A stretch of 64,000 nt of DNA from Laccaria trichodermophora. Taxonomy: Eukaryota; Basidiomycota; Agaricomycetes; Agaricales; Hydnangiaceae. The position numbers and the translations under genes were made by a program. This document shows positions 44,296 through 56,139 of this stretch, piece by piece; the stretch's first letter is position 1, and every line of letters begins with the position of its first letter. The stretch lies in the NCBI GenBank assembly GCA_018417955.1, contig JACTVC010000016.1, positions 62,001 to 126,000 of the forward strand, in the 5' to 3' direction. The notes beneath the pieces were generated by a model. The model searched no databases. It saw only the letters and a program-made list of their open reading frames with translations, and was not told the DNA's origin.

Positions 44296-46620
44296 TCAAC
44301 GACTTACATCTTCGTCCCAAGCAATCTGTGCCTTTAACTCTGTGAGGCCGATCAACAACACAACGTCAAAGCTAGCGGTGTAGTACACTCCACTTCCGTC
44401 GAATTTTTGGCGACGAGTAATGCCTCCACAGCTGCTAAGATCAGCTTCAACCTCGCAGAGTATCGTAAACATCGCTATCGTCGACCCTTCATGTCAGCCC
44501 CGAGATACATATAGGAAACGGCGTACCAGGTTCCGCATCCTGCCACAACAACCGCTCTTTACGGAGTCCTTTATAACACCCTATTTTACAAGTTGTTTCC
44601 TCGAAGTTAATTATCGCATCAAATTGTTTCTCAAAGGTGGACCGGAATTCCTCCTCTTCAGATACCGCCGCATGCTATGGAATGGATTGAATGGAATAAA
44701 CTGAATTGATTGACCTCAACATATAGATAAATACCTTCGGCAATATCACCTGAAATTGATTGTAAATGTACGTTTTACCATCGTTGGAGTTCTTTCTCGC
44801 AAGTGATGACCTCTTGAGGTGTTCGGGATCGCGGGGGTTATACAAACTACAGACATTAGTTCCGTAATCAAACCTTGTCACCCGAGTCGATACAAAATGA
44901 TCGAGATGGAATGAAACAGCGCCATCGGAGACTGCTTTAGCCCTGTAAAAGACGTCAACAGTAAAAAAATTACAGTAGAAATGAACAAACAGGTTGCCCT
45001 CGGGGCAGAATATTGTCAAACCGTACGGCTTTAGAGCTCCCCGAACCCTCTGCAAAAGCCAGTCGCTCGATGAGAACCCGCCTACCATGATAACATGCTG
45101 GATAGGTGGTCGTTTCAAACAAGTTCCTCACAATAAAATAACTGGTATACCCACTTTGATAGGCTTAATGGCGTGAACTCGTTGGTATAGAACGGCAGTA
45201 AAGATAGCATTGACCGAGGGCTCGAAAAATGAGGCGACAACGGCTCTGCAGGATTGAGACGATTATTAGTGGTGATAGGCCAAGTTTTTCGCGATGCTCA
45301 CCCTGATAACTTGATCTGCCCATTCCGAATTCCACAAGCGTCATCACGATCTGACGGATGTCCAAACCTGATGCGTTGATCTTCTTCTCTTGTCATAAAC
45401 CCCAATTTTGTTTTGCGGTCAAACTCCTGACCGATGTATTCAATCTGGCTGTAGAATGGGGAGTTAGCCAGTAGTGCTGTCAAGCGGCGTTTAATAGAAA
45501 TGCAGCGGTTTTAGAAAGGGAAAAAGACAACAAACATCATAGATGTTTCTTAGCGTTCATGGTGACGAAAACTGAACCCATGAAGAGGCCTTTGATATGG
45601 TGGTAGTAGTAGACTTGAGAATAATACCGATGATGCGAAATACGTACATTGGGTAGCTGCAATTTCTTCGTAAACAATTCCTTCCTCCGTACTGCGGGAA
45701 TAGGCGCTCAGGTCGATAGTGCCTCCTCCTGCATCAACAATGATAACACCCTCGCCATCCTAGTTATTTAGTATAGGTCAAACCACGCTCTAAATATGAA
45801 AGAGACCTAATCACTTCGATTACCCCACGGGGGAGTCCATGCTCAATAGCAAAGTGAAGACTTGCTTCTCCTTCCGTTACAAAAGAGATACGTGAGTACC
45901 CTTGAGCTGTGTCTGGAACGAGCTGGGCAAGCACGGCAGCCTTTCTCATCTTAGCCTGCTGCTGCCCCTCCCACCCATTCGGGTGTGACAATACAAAGTG
46001 AATGTCTCCCTCCACAGAACGCCAAACGTCTTCCCCAAGACCTGTACGATAGAATTTGATGTAATCCGATGCAGCTCTGTAGAGATATTTGAAGAAATCC
46101 GCAAGAACTTCAATCACAGACTTATTGGGAGGGAGACGTGGAATTTCTGGTGTGTCGCCGCGGGTGCTCTGGATATTGGGCCGAAGATGCAACTTAAACC
46201 TACGTCATGCCTTAGCTTCATCCTATTTCAAAGGGAAAGCACTAACCATTCAGATTTCACCCAGCCCTCCGCATCCGCCGTCTCATACACATTTTCAGAC
46301 GTCGTTTGAGCTCCAACTGCTTGAACCTTTCCTTTTTGATCGTAGTAGATGACCGTCGGAACTTTCGAGATTCCGTTCGCGCCCGGAAATCTGCATGGGT
46401 ATTGGATGGAGCTAGGAGAGGACGTCGCAAAGCCATTCACCGTGTAACGGAAATCACTTCCGGGATTTTACAGGGTTCCAGTATGCTGTTCAAAGTGAAT
46501 CTTTAGAAAAGAAGGCATGACGACGACATACCAAAAGGAAATGCCACTATTCGTTGTCCCTACATCGAAAGCGAGAACAAGCTTGCGAATGGTTCCACGG
46601 TATGGTTTGCGAGTAGTCAT
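44296..46620 (-). CDS. Hsp70-like ATPase (actin-like nucleotide-binding fold, HSPA12 type), about 12 exons
   Basis: ATG at 46620 opens MTTRKPYRG.., then the phosphate-1 motif FDVGTTNSGISF. Introns with GT..AG ends follow: GTATGT..GAACAG, GTGAAT..CATGCAG, GTTAGT..ACGTAG, GTAATC..AACTAG and others. Exons give CILEPCKIPEVISVTR, FPGANGISKVPTVIYYDQ, EGWVKSEW, the phosphate-2 motif VDAGGGTIDLSAYS (about 45740), FFEPSVNAIFTAVLYQ, the adenosine motif HVIMVGGFSSSDWLL (about 45080) and AVSDGAVSFHLDHFV. The C-terminal beta part ends FDVVLLIGLTELKAQI with the stop at 44296-44298. This is the divergent mushroom Hsp70 family; the substrate-binding domain of true Hsp70s is missing, as usual for it. One boundary near 45537 is unsettled: coding runs into a TGA (after NAKKHL) with no clear donor, so the gene could be damaged. 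Confidence 0.8.
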
Positions 46621-47504
46621 GTTGACTCTTCGTATTCATTGACTCCAACTAGATCCTTATATAGTACACAGCACCCCACCCGGGCACACATGACTCGGGA
46701 ATTGACTGTTATCTTGACGCCGAAGACAACATGTGCATCAAGATAGTAAGGGATTCGGAGACGCTGGGACATTCCGTAGGTTTAGCCCCTCCAAAGTGGG
46801 CAGATCCTTACCAGACTCGAACCGGCCTCCAAAGGTTCAACAAAGTTCAACTATCTTAAGCGCGAGGAAGGCGACGCTGAAGACCTTTGATGGATAGATC
46901 AGGTCAACACTACTACCTCTCAGTGACGGATAATGCGTACAAGTTGAGACTCTTGACCCAGGACTCCTTCACCAGGACGTGCTTCAAATTCTTGGGCATT
47001 TTCAAAGGTGAGCACTGAGCCGTTGTTTCATTGAGATTGGCCAGTCAAGAGGGCACAGTTCGCCGCTGAGGATCCAGGAGCACTGGGCGGTCGAATCAGC
47101 AGTGCGTGCAACAGTTTGTTTGACATGAGCACCACGAGTCAGTTAAGTCAATGTGACAGCCTGACAGGTGCAAGAAATCAGCGCTTAGCTTGCACTTAGC
47201 CTGGATGCAATCAAACCTTACTTTATTGTTCCATCGCTGCGAAACTCGACAAAACCTTAAAAGAAGCGGGCCAATAAGGTGTTTCTTTAATAATAACATG
47301 AGTTGCTCACGAATGCGTTACCATTTCGAGTGTATCATCCGAATCTCGGGCTGAGTAATGCCACTAGTGAGTACTTAACGACATGCAGATCAGAATTCAA
47401 GTCAAAACAAAGCCGTTATCCCTTACCTTCGAGTTCCACCAATTAACGTTGCAACATTGTCAATTCCCTCCATCCCAAGTGTTTTCACCAAATCGAGCCT
47501 TGGA
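46621..47504. other. Intergenic between divergent genes
   Basis: 884 bp between the Hsp70-like start (minus) and the coiled-coil gene start (plus); promoters of both should lie here. No clear TATA pair or repeated site stands out. Confidence 0.4.
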
Positions 47505-49069
47505 ATGGATCAGAATCAGGAGGCCTGCCGAGAAGAACCTGGCAGTGATATATTAAGCAGCGAGCGCGAGGGGTTGGCAGCAGAAGTCGAGAGACGGGAG
47601 GCAAGCCACAGTGACCAAGCGCCCCACTTTCATGATGACGGTCCAAGAATGGAGGACAATTCGAGAAGTGACGTACAGGCATTGCCAGGGGGGTACGACG
47701 AGCATAGGGACTCAAATTATGCGGTGGTTCCGAGAGCGGGAAGGGCAATCAGGAGCAACTCGAACATCAAGGAAGCTACGATGCAGCCATCGCCGCCATC
47801 CGGCGAGGATCGCTGGTATAGTCAATGGCCGGAGCTCCAAGCTCGACTCCAGAGGGCAGAGGAGGAGGTGAAACACATTGCAAACCAAGCTCAAATCGAG
47901 ACAGATAGGCTGTCTAGCCAGATCCGGTCGCTAAAGAAGGATAATCACAGCCGCAAGGATAGTTTACGTCGGGAAGCAGAAAAGCACGTTCAAACAAAGC
48001 TTCGTCTGGAAACCGAGATAAGAAGCCTCACAGAGGAATTGGAACAGGAAAAAAGATATCGCTCCGACATGGAGCAGCGGTTGGAGAGGAGGTCGGAAAA
48101 AATTGTGAATCTCAAGACCGACTTGAATAAGGCGGAGGCGCAATACTCGGAAATAAACAACCTGCTCAAAAGCAGGACGGCGGAGTTGAGGAGCGCCGAG
48201 GTCTTCTTGAATAACGCGGAATGGTTTTCGAGAGACGAATTGGTCAACATGGTGGAGTCGTTGAGTTCACAAATATTCGAAGCATCGTCCTACATGGCCG
48301 AGCTGCGTTTCAACGACCGTCCGTCGGGAGACTTGATTGCTGGGAATGCCAGGTTGGAGGACATGATCGGAAACCTCATGTCATCCCTGCTAGTTGCGAA
48401 ACCGCCTCAAGAAGATCGGCTCCCACTACAACTCGCATTGCAGCATTACATCATATTGCAGTGCAGACGGCGCTTGACTTCATTCTGTTCCTCCGGCGAG
48501 CATGCCTCCTTTTTGGCCGACATACACCACAAGATACGATCTTCGGGTGAGTGAGTTGTCAGATTGCAGAGGACGAAACATGCTGAGCGCATTCAGAGGA
48601 GCAAAGTGTCGCCGGACGATGGCGTGCAATGACCTTCGCCAATTGCAAACAGTTCAAGTCACCAAGCATGACCGATATGACCGATAATTTCATTTTCATC
48701 TTGAAGACTTGCGGGTGGAGAGAAGACGAAAAATCCTCTTCTGCTTGCGTGAGGAAGATTCAAATGTATCTTTCTTCAATTGAAGAAGCCGTTAGGAAAC
48801 TGAAAGCTGCAACTATGGAGGGCATCACGTCCGCCGACGTTTTACCTTATGTCGTCGCTCCTGAGACGCCATTTGAGCCATCGCAGATGATCAATGCGTA
48901 TCCCAACAAGGACAGCCGCACAGAGTCAAAGGGGGAGCCTGTATTGTGTACGACGGACATTGGATTGAAGAGCCTTGTAGCCAAGCGGTCTAGGCAGGAG
49001 ATTTTTCTCAAGCCCAAGGTCGTTTTGATTTCAGTGTTCAAGCCAAGTCGCACCGAGGTACCCACTTGA
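47505..49069 (+). CDS. Coiled-coil protein, 2 exons (mushroom-specific family)
   Basis: Exons 47505-48546 and 48597-49069 (intron GTGAGT..ATTCAG, 50 bp) join in frame to 504 residues. The start is the ATG giving MDQNQEAC; the frame is open further upstream but without ATG. Residues 1-115 are hydrophilic and disordered-looking. Residues 120-245 form a long coiled coil (ELQARLQRAEEEVKHIANQ, KHVQTKLRLETEIRSLTEEL). Then NNLLKSRTAELRSAEVFLNNA, EELVNMVESLSSQI-like and, after the intron, SVAGRWRAMTF and a C-terminal block (EGITSADVLPYVVAPETPFE, LCTTDIGLKSL, KPKVVLISVF). This architecture is a recurrent mushroom family of unknown function. No lesion seen. Confidence 0.75.
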
Positions 49070-50539
49070 GTTTTCATTGGTATTGTGACCCAATCAACGA
49101 ATTTATGATGTACTTTTCCGTGAAGAGGGATGGTGAAAAAAGCATGATTCATTGAGGATTTCCCTTGGGGGCCGGTCACGAACTCACGGTGTATCCAACC
49201 CCTCGCACCTGAGTGCACCCCACCGTCGGGAAGGCAACTGTAGAGCAAATTAGCGAAGCAGGATTGATAGAATGGGTGGCCTACAGAATCAATGACCGTT
49301 AGCTGAACCGCCAACTCAGGGAGAATTCATGACGTGACGAGACTGACATGTCCTAGAGCATCACTGTAAACAGAACATTGCTGGGTACGAAAAGACGAAC
49401 CACGGGTGCGAGGAGGAACTCCTGTCGTATGCAAGTCAGTCAACATGTGTCGTGGGAGAATTTGAAGTCGCGATTTTCTCTTTGAACAGAACTTGCTCCA
49501 ATCTTGCTCCGACCTGCCTCATTCAATGTTCGTTCAAATTTATGAATCATCAATCTTTGTTCAACGTTCAAAACCGATAGCGTGGCCGCAAATACGACAA
49601 TAAGCTGAAGTGCAGGTTGGCGGGGGGTGGATACTACCGGTGCAATCACTTTTCGTGATTTACCCTCCAAGTTTTTTGACTTATACCGCAGATTTTGAGA
49701 GCCGTGGCTCGTTGATCACTTGTCATCAATGTCAAGGAATCTATGTCGCTGGGCATCGGCGTAGGCAAGCCTCGGTTGTCGTCCTATCGACAGATCTCAC
49801 ACAAGCAGCATTCACTGTGGCTCTGACTATCCGGCATCACCTGCGAATGGGAGAGTACTTGGCTAGCTAGCGGTGGCTTTGAAGCTTGACTTTTTTGAAA
49901 CAAGTAGGTTTTACTTGCTGCTGTCTATCCCTTCTCTCTTATAAATCAGTTAGCGATTCGCAAGTTCCAATCGTGGTGTTCCAGTTCCCTTGCGGCTTCT
50001 TGCTTATGCTGTCAGGGGGGGTGCGCATTTAAAAGTGATGAACAACAATCTCCCCGTCCCTAGCCCATTTTCTGGCAAGCCCAACGTCGCCTGGGATCAC
50101 GCACGTCATCAGATCATTGTTACACCGCCATCGTGATTCCAGGTTGGAACGGGAATAGAACCCTTACTGCTCAGCCGACGTCGGGTCATCGTAGGATATG
50201 CCTGCTAGAGCCAGGATTCTTCGGGTCTATCATCATCGTACGTCTCATTTTCTTTCGCTCTTTTTGAGGAACTTATACTATTTTGCAGACCATTCACCTC
50301 GCCAGCATTCCATGTGTGCTTTTCTACTCCTTTTTAAGGCCCTTCGATGATTTAAGCTATGCTGGGCCTTGGCACGCCTTCATTTTCTATCACCAACCCA
50401 TCTTGACATGTCAAGAACATGCAACCCCCTGGAGTACGAACGCATTAGCTTAACCTTATTGAAGCATGTCCAGCTTATTCCACAAAACTTCCTTCACCAG
50501 CCTGTCAATGCCTGCCCTCATCCCAACATCCCCAGTCCT
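49070..50539. other. Intergenic, no gene recognised
   Basis: Short ORFs on both strands (minus 49314-48847 largely overlaps the coiled-coil gene). The part from about 49990 on is immediately before duplication copy B. Confidence 0.35.
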
Positions 50540-52605
50540 TGGGAAGACTCTCCAAATACCGCGGTCCATTGGGCTACCAGTACCACTCATAGGTTCGCCT
50601 ACCAACCTGGGTGGGTGGCATCATACCCGAGCTGTAGTACCTTCTCCAGCCTTTTTCCTCCTTCTCACTGTTTAAAGAACACTCGCACCCCCTTCGCAAC
50701 AAATTTGACATCGTGACCCTTGCTAAGCAACCTGACGACGACTTCTTACAACAGGGTCAGGGGTCAAACGCTTGCGGACTTTTGGGTGTGCAAAAACGTT
50801 TACGTCCAAGTCCTACGACCGCGCAAGATCGACTTTGGTAACTGGATGATCGTTGCTCGTCGTGATCACCACTCCCTCAAGGTACACTTCTTGCTCATCC
50901 CCCTCACGTTATTGAAAGTTAACATCTTTATAGACTCCCTCGGTTTCGATGTGATAAAGCTGGAGCACATAATGACGTTCATTGACTCGGTCCTCCTGCG
51001 TGGAACATTGACCGCAACTCGGTGGGATAGCCATTGAAAGAAGCTCGGTTGAAGCAAACTTGCTGGAGAAGTTGAGCAAGACGGAGGTTGTGGGGATCGA
51101 GTTACACTTGCTCAGAAAGCTGGCGAGGAACGCCCTTCATCCCTTTTCGACAGTTAGGCAGGGAGGCGTAATGCCCCTCAATCGACCACTGCCATCAACA
51201 CTAGTTCACTTGTAACCTGGCGTCGAGTTGGAGGCTCTCATTGTGGACGAGAGAGCCGCTGATGGGGGTTTAGAATGTGAAGATCAGGGCGGAGAGCTTG
51301 TTGGTAGAAGGGGGTGGGATGGGATCGGCTTCCATTGACTGGTTGTTGTCGGAAAGGGACCCTAGCAATCACTGCTGTCGTTCCCGACTTTGCGTCAACT
51401 CTGGTCGCGGAACTTTGTTGGCTTGATGTACTCAACGTCTCCCATCCCCTATCCTTGTTAGTTTCAAGCATCTGTAATCAATGGATGATTATGCCCACTC
51501 AACTAGTAGTGAAGCAAGACTTGGAGTCAGGCGATGAACAGATGGTGGTCGAATTCAACTGCTGTGTTCGTGTGGATGGACATTGCATGGAATATACTAC
51601 TATGGACACACTAGCTCTGCAGACGACGACGACAGAATTGTTACACTACACCATGTGAAAAATGCTCAACCCTTGCCCAACCTCTGACAACACAAACACG
51701 TAGCTAATGCCCGCCAACCGCCATGGCGGGCAATTTCTCAATTGACCAATGATCATCGACGCATACTCCCAAAGATGGCAAGTAAGACGGTCGTCGTGGA
51801 GTTGAACCTTGTGAACTTCGACGCTTCTTCCTCCGGTATTAGAGGCAAACTCTGAATCATGAGTCGATGATTCTGGAGCATCATCATACTGAATCCTGCG
51901 ACGTGAACCACCCAATCGCCCTGGCGCCGAAGGTCTGTACGACAGCGGAATGGTTCGGCGATGACGCGTCCATGAAGTAATGATCGTCCGAAGACCGCAG
52001 GTGTCTGGAAGTCGCCGTCCGATTGAGAGGAGAATTGGGGGCAGAATGGACCATTGGTTGGCTATCGGGAGGTGAGTTGGGCCCCCTTTCTCCCAAATCC
52101 TCTTCGAAGGGAGTGTCTTCTGGGAAGTTTCAAGTGTTGGGATTCTCACTCAGAGGCGAGAGGTCTGCGCGTCGGGATTAAGGAGCAATAGGTCGGATTG
52201 GGTCGCTCAGCGACCGGGAGTGGCGTGCATTCATTGTAGCACTTTCCCTTACGTCCTCCATTTCGGGATCAAGTGCTGGACTGTCAAAGCCTCGTGACTC
52301 AAAAATGGAGTTGAGTCCCTGGAGTGATACTGAGTACGGTTTTCCAACATATCAGATTCAGAAATCTTACCCTATTCCAATGTGAACGTTCCCTAGAGAC
52401 GATGGCATCCTCGTCGTTCGCGTGGCCTGTCCGGTGGGAGGTGAAGGGCGTTTCTGGAGGATGAATTTGATCATTACTTAGTAATTCTGCTTGCAAGTGC
52501 GACTGGACGTCGCGCTGCCTAAAGGAACGTAAGTTACGAAATGGCAACACATCATATTAATACTTCGAAAGCTCGAGCGTCCCAAGGACTCCTTTGGCCA
52601 TTCCA
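50540..52605. repeat. Segmental duplication, copy B
   Basis: Same-orientation partner of 13880-16155; shorter by about 200 bp, partly because the internal 100-bp block is present once. Divergence is high (frames broken, many indels), so the duplication is old. Confidence 0.8.
51730..52540 (-). pseudogene. Relic of ARM-family gene 3' end (copy B)
   Basis: Minus-strand text such as SFRQRDVQSHLQAELL (about 52520) and RPSAPGRLGGSRRRIQYDD (about 51930) parallels SRQRDLKSLLQAQV and GPSAPRRPGGTRRRRNQDD of the gene tail at 16080-15400. The frame is broken several times and no upstream ARM repeats are present past 52605. Confidence 0.7.
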
Positions 52606-54620
52606 TTTTTCGTCCCCTAGATGGTCCTCATTGGCTGAGCCTGTACGCCAGAAATTGTCGGATCCGCCCTCGTAGCAGGAGGTGCTACTCCCTTCAAGTC
52701 CAGCCATGAAAACGTACATGTGCACTCATAACTCGTCAACAAAAAAACGGTTGTGCAAGTTATGAGGATCATCAGGGCATGGGTAGAGAAGGCGAAGGAG
52801 CCTGAGAACCAGGACATCAGGAAACGTACACGTGTCTGGGTTACCTGGAAACAGACCAAATCAGGTGATTCAGGTCACTAAGGAAGCCAGAAACAGTACC
52901 TGGAAAAATGCGGTGTCGTTTCTGGATCAGGATGGCCTGTTCTGGTTCCAGGTCAAATTCAGACCAACCAGTCACCTTTCCAGGTAGGTTCCGGTGGGGT
53001 GCCAGCACTTTCAGATTGCTTTCCAGACAATGTAGTACAGTTGCAATCACATTGAAAATCAATATATTGCTGCCTATACGAATTGTACAAATGTCCGACA
53101 ATGTACACTAATTAATTCCTATGATACCATAAGCTTCACCCTCCAGACGGAAAAGAAGGGGAAAGTGGGATGCAAAGATATGGTGTGTTTGGTGATGACG
53201 AGATTGCACCCAAGCCGAGACCTATGAACACTTTGCACACTACCCCTCTCCTCCATCGTAAACTTATCGACATCCCCCTCCATCCATGCAGCCGTACCCA
53301 CAACACACTCGTACATCAGATCATCCTGTGCAACAGATTATAAACAGGTAAACCATGTCAGAGGTGGACAGACATACGGTAATGACAAAGCACAAGACGG
53401 CCTCAAAGATCCTGGCTGCTATGACAAAAACCGAAGCAATGAGAGGACACAAGGCAGGTGTACACCTGCATAAAGGGTAATTGTTTCTGGGGGCAGGACA
53501 AGTTAAACATGGGATGGCATCAGGCAAATTTTCAGCTTACCATTGATACGCTTACGACGCCGAAAATCTCAATGACAGCAAGTACGGCACAACCGCTAAA
53601 ACAATAACAGGTCTGTTTTGTTTTCATTGACAACACCAGTGATCTACAAACCTGGAGGTCTAAACCTATCAAGTTCTTCGTTGCGACTGGTGAGCTGCTG
53701 CCTGCCGCTCGATAACGTCTGTAACCTTCCCATCTTTCAAGGAATAATCAACAATGTCGCCTGGATGTGAGAAGGGGAGAAGGGATTGAGCCATATGAGC
53801 AGGTCAGAAGTACAGATGAAAGCACGTATGTGGACGCACATTGAATATTGAACGTCAGCGCAAAGTGGAGAGGTGTTGGTTGCGATAGAAGAGTTGTTGA
53901 GAGATGTTTGGCCAATGTTGAGATTGATCACGCTCTTGACTCTTCTAGGAGCGGGGTTTGAATTGACTTGGCGAAATTTCACGATACATGGTTGCCAAGT
54001 GGTTGCTGATCTGGGTTGCCTGGAAAACGTCTGGGAATCAAAAGCTGCCAGACGATCAGGCACTTCCAGGTAATCAAGTGCATTTCCAGGTGCCCAGAAG
54101 CTTGTAGGTTTCCTGATGGAGCCGGAGTCGTACAACCCCATAGAAGGGGTAAAGGGACCTGTGACCTCAGGTGTGCACGGGCGCGGAAGTTAAGCAACGA
54201 GCAGGGTGAAACAGGTTCTTGCGCTTTTCCTCAGAGATATTGGGACTGGCACCAAGGGAAAAAGAAGGGTAATTAACGTTCTGTGGTGCGGTGAGACAAA
54301 CTGCGACACATACTCGAAATATAGCATTATTGTCATCACCTTCCTCGCGACCTTGGTTGACTCTTTGATGAGATCAACCCACGTCCTGAAAAGCTCCGGG
54401 GTCATTGTTTGCGCGAGGAGAGGTTTGTTTGAAGGTGGTATATGCTAGCCAGTGGCATGTTAAGATCCTAAGAAGGAAATCATTGAAGTTTCGTGAGATT
54501 GCTTTGACGAGTGGGAGCTCGACGGATTGGGTAGGGTACAGTCTGAGTTTTCGGATTGAGTGGGAGATACTTTGATGAATTCGGTAGGGGAGAGGGAGTT
54601 GTCGTCCGGAAAGTCTCTCA
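52606..54620. other. Intergenic with possible membrane-protein exons
   Basis: On the minus strand 53620-53230 two hydrophobic stretches (CAVLAVIEIFGVVSVSM and CPLIASVFVIAARIFEAVL) and DDLMYECVVGTAAWMEGDVD could be exons joined at GTATGT..GCACAG, but phases do not agree throughout, so I do not call a gene. CCAGGT-type words cluster at 52860-53000 and 54020-54110. Confidence 0.25.
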
Positions 54621-54905
54621 TTGGTTGGTTGTACTTGGGGACTGTCAGTGTCCATCAGCTTCGGCTATCCCAAAGAAAGTAGGGTAGACCCACCGAGATC
54701 CGTAGCATCCTTCAAGCCGGTATCGACGATAAAGGTAACAGTCGCGTGGAACCCCTTTGCATTCCTCAGTCCATCCATGACCATCCCACTCACTCCTCAA
54801 CTGCGCCACTATCACTTCCAACGCCCTCTCGCGTCTCAATTAGAAGTTGTTCTTTTGCGATACTGTGCCGCAGGAAACGTTTCTAGTGAGCTTGGTCACC
54901 GCTTG
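54621..54905 (+). pseudogene. ORF fragment interrupted by the copia insertion
   Basis: The frame running into the retrotransposon reads SSELGHRL at the junction. Skipping the element and one GCTTG copy it continues DGFDPRVVMRVQRAEERAID to a stop near 60639. The protein is not recognised; the preceding frame (LRYCAAGNVSS) is plausible coding sequence. Upstream start uncertain. Confidence 0.35.
54901..54905. repeat. Copia target site duplication, left (GCTTG)
   Basis: Same as 60559-60563; abuts the TG of the 5' LTR. Confidence 0.92.
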
Positions 54906-55149
54906 TGTTGGAATAACACCTGGAATATTATTATATGGTCAAGTATTCCATGCATCTCGAGGACTTTGTAGATAGTTCGAGAAAACTTAATTACTAAGCC
55001 TGAGGACATCACCGAGGTGATTTCTCACACACCTAGTATCTTGTAGTATATTCTAGTATTTACATTCTGTAGTATATAAGGGCGACGAAATTGCCCTCTA
55101 TAATAATCATTATTCTTTGAACTTACCACTGCGCTATATACTCTCAACA
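54906..55149 (+). repeat. Copia 5' LTR (244 bp)
   Basis: Begins TGTTGGAATAACACC and ends CTCTCAACA. Compared with the 3' LTR it has 8 extra bases (ATTATTAT region at about 54926). Confidence 0.95.
55071..55080 (+). promoter_or_regulatory. LTR TATA box
   Basis: AGTATATAAG within the 5' LTR, about 75 bp before its end; same in the 3' LTR. Confidence 0.6.
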
Positions 55150-55164
55150 GGTTATGGGCCCTGG
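55150..55164 (+). other. Primer-binding site, half-tRNA-iMet type
   Basis: GGTTATGGGCCCTGG directly after the LTR. It is complementary to the anticodon arm of an initiator tRNA-Met (..GGGCCCATAACC), as in Drosophila copia, which primes from a cleaved tRNA half and not from the tRNA 3' end. Confidence 0.7.
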
Positions 55165-55529
55165 CCTATAAAACTTATACACATATTCATTCACTTTTGA
55201 GATTCCGCCGAAAACCTTATTGCTCGAAATGGTAAAACTTCACATGACCTGGGGAAACACGATGCGATGCGAAACAAACAAAGGAAAATTCTTTCTGCCA
55301 CCCACTCTCAAACTCCCCCGCCAATGTTGCAAGCCCTGCAACTCAAAACCACCCCGGCGTTAGTATCACAAACGGAAATACCACCCCGACCACACAATTG
55401 CAAAGCACACCCAGCGAGGGCACAAAGGTGAGCCCAACAACGACAAGTGCCCGGCGCCGACAGTACAATGAAAGCCGCCAACAGTGAAGCACAAACAAGC
55501 CATCGCCTACGAGCATGACACCACTTAGG

Positions 55530-55735
55530 CGTGGCCCCATCCGCACGAGCCCGACGCCAACGGCAAACATCCCTCAGGTGGATTTCAGGGTGGGGGAATA
55601 TCCAAGCGACCCACGACATGGAGCTTCGTTCCTCGCATCATCGCTCATCTGCAAGCGCCTGACGCAACTCTCATCCGCACGAATCCCACACCAACGACAA
55701 ACATACGGGGTAGATTTCAGGGCGGGATGTAGATG
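55530..55735. repeat. Imperfect repeat in the copia leader
   Basis: A block with CATCCGCACGA, CCAACGGCAAACAT and GATTTCAGGGTGGG at 55539-55597 recurs at 55673-55730. It lies in the unusually long (about 990 bp) untranslated leader. Confidence 0.7.
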
Positions 55736-56139
55736 GCGGGGTGCGAAACGACACCTCCAGGCAGGTGCGATTGTCAGTTGCCACTGATTACTTACCCACC
55801 GTCCCAAAAGGTGTATTAGTATCACAATTTCTCAATATATACGGCTTTGCTTTAGTTGGCATCATAGAACTTAGGGTGCATTTACTATATATTCTGTCCA
55901 TTGAGCAATTTCCCTCCTGAAATGCAAAACCAAGGACTTAGTAACTTCCGCAAGTTCGCGCCTTGTTTCCGACATCACATGATGTCGCTCCTTTTTAAGA
56001 ATAAGGTTTTCGGCGGAAAGTGAACAACTATTTTCATTACACACGCATACGCTACACACGCACACACATACACATGCATACACACGCATACACACAAACT
56101 TTATCTCGTACGCTTATCTACATTACGTAACCTACTACA

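Noticed and set aside
54170..54270. 5S rRNA-like words (GGAAGTTAAGCAACGAG)
   Set aside because: No matching helices or internal control region in the right places; only a short resemblance.
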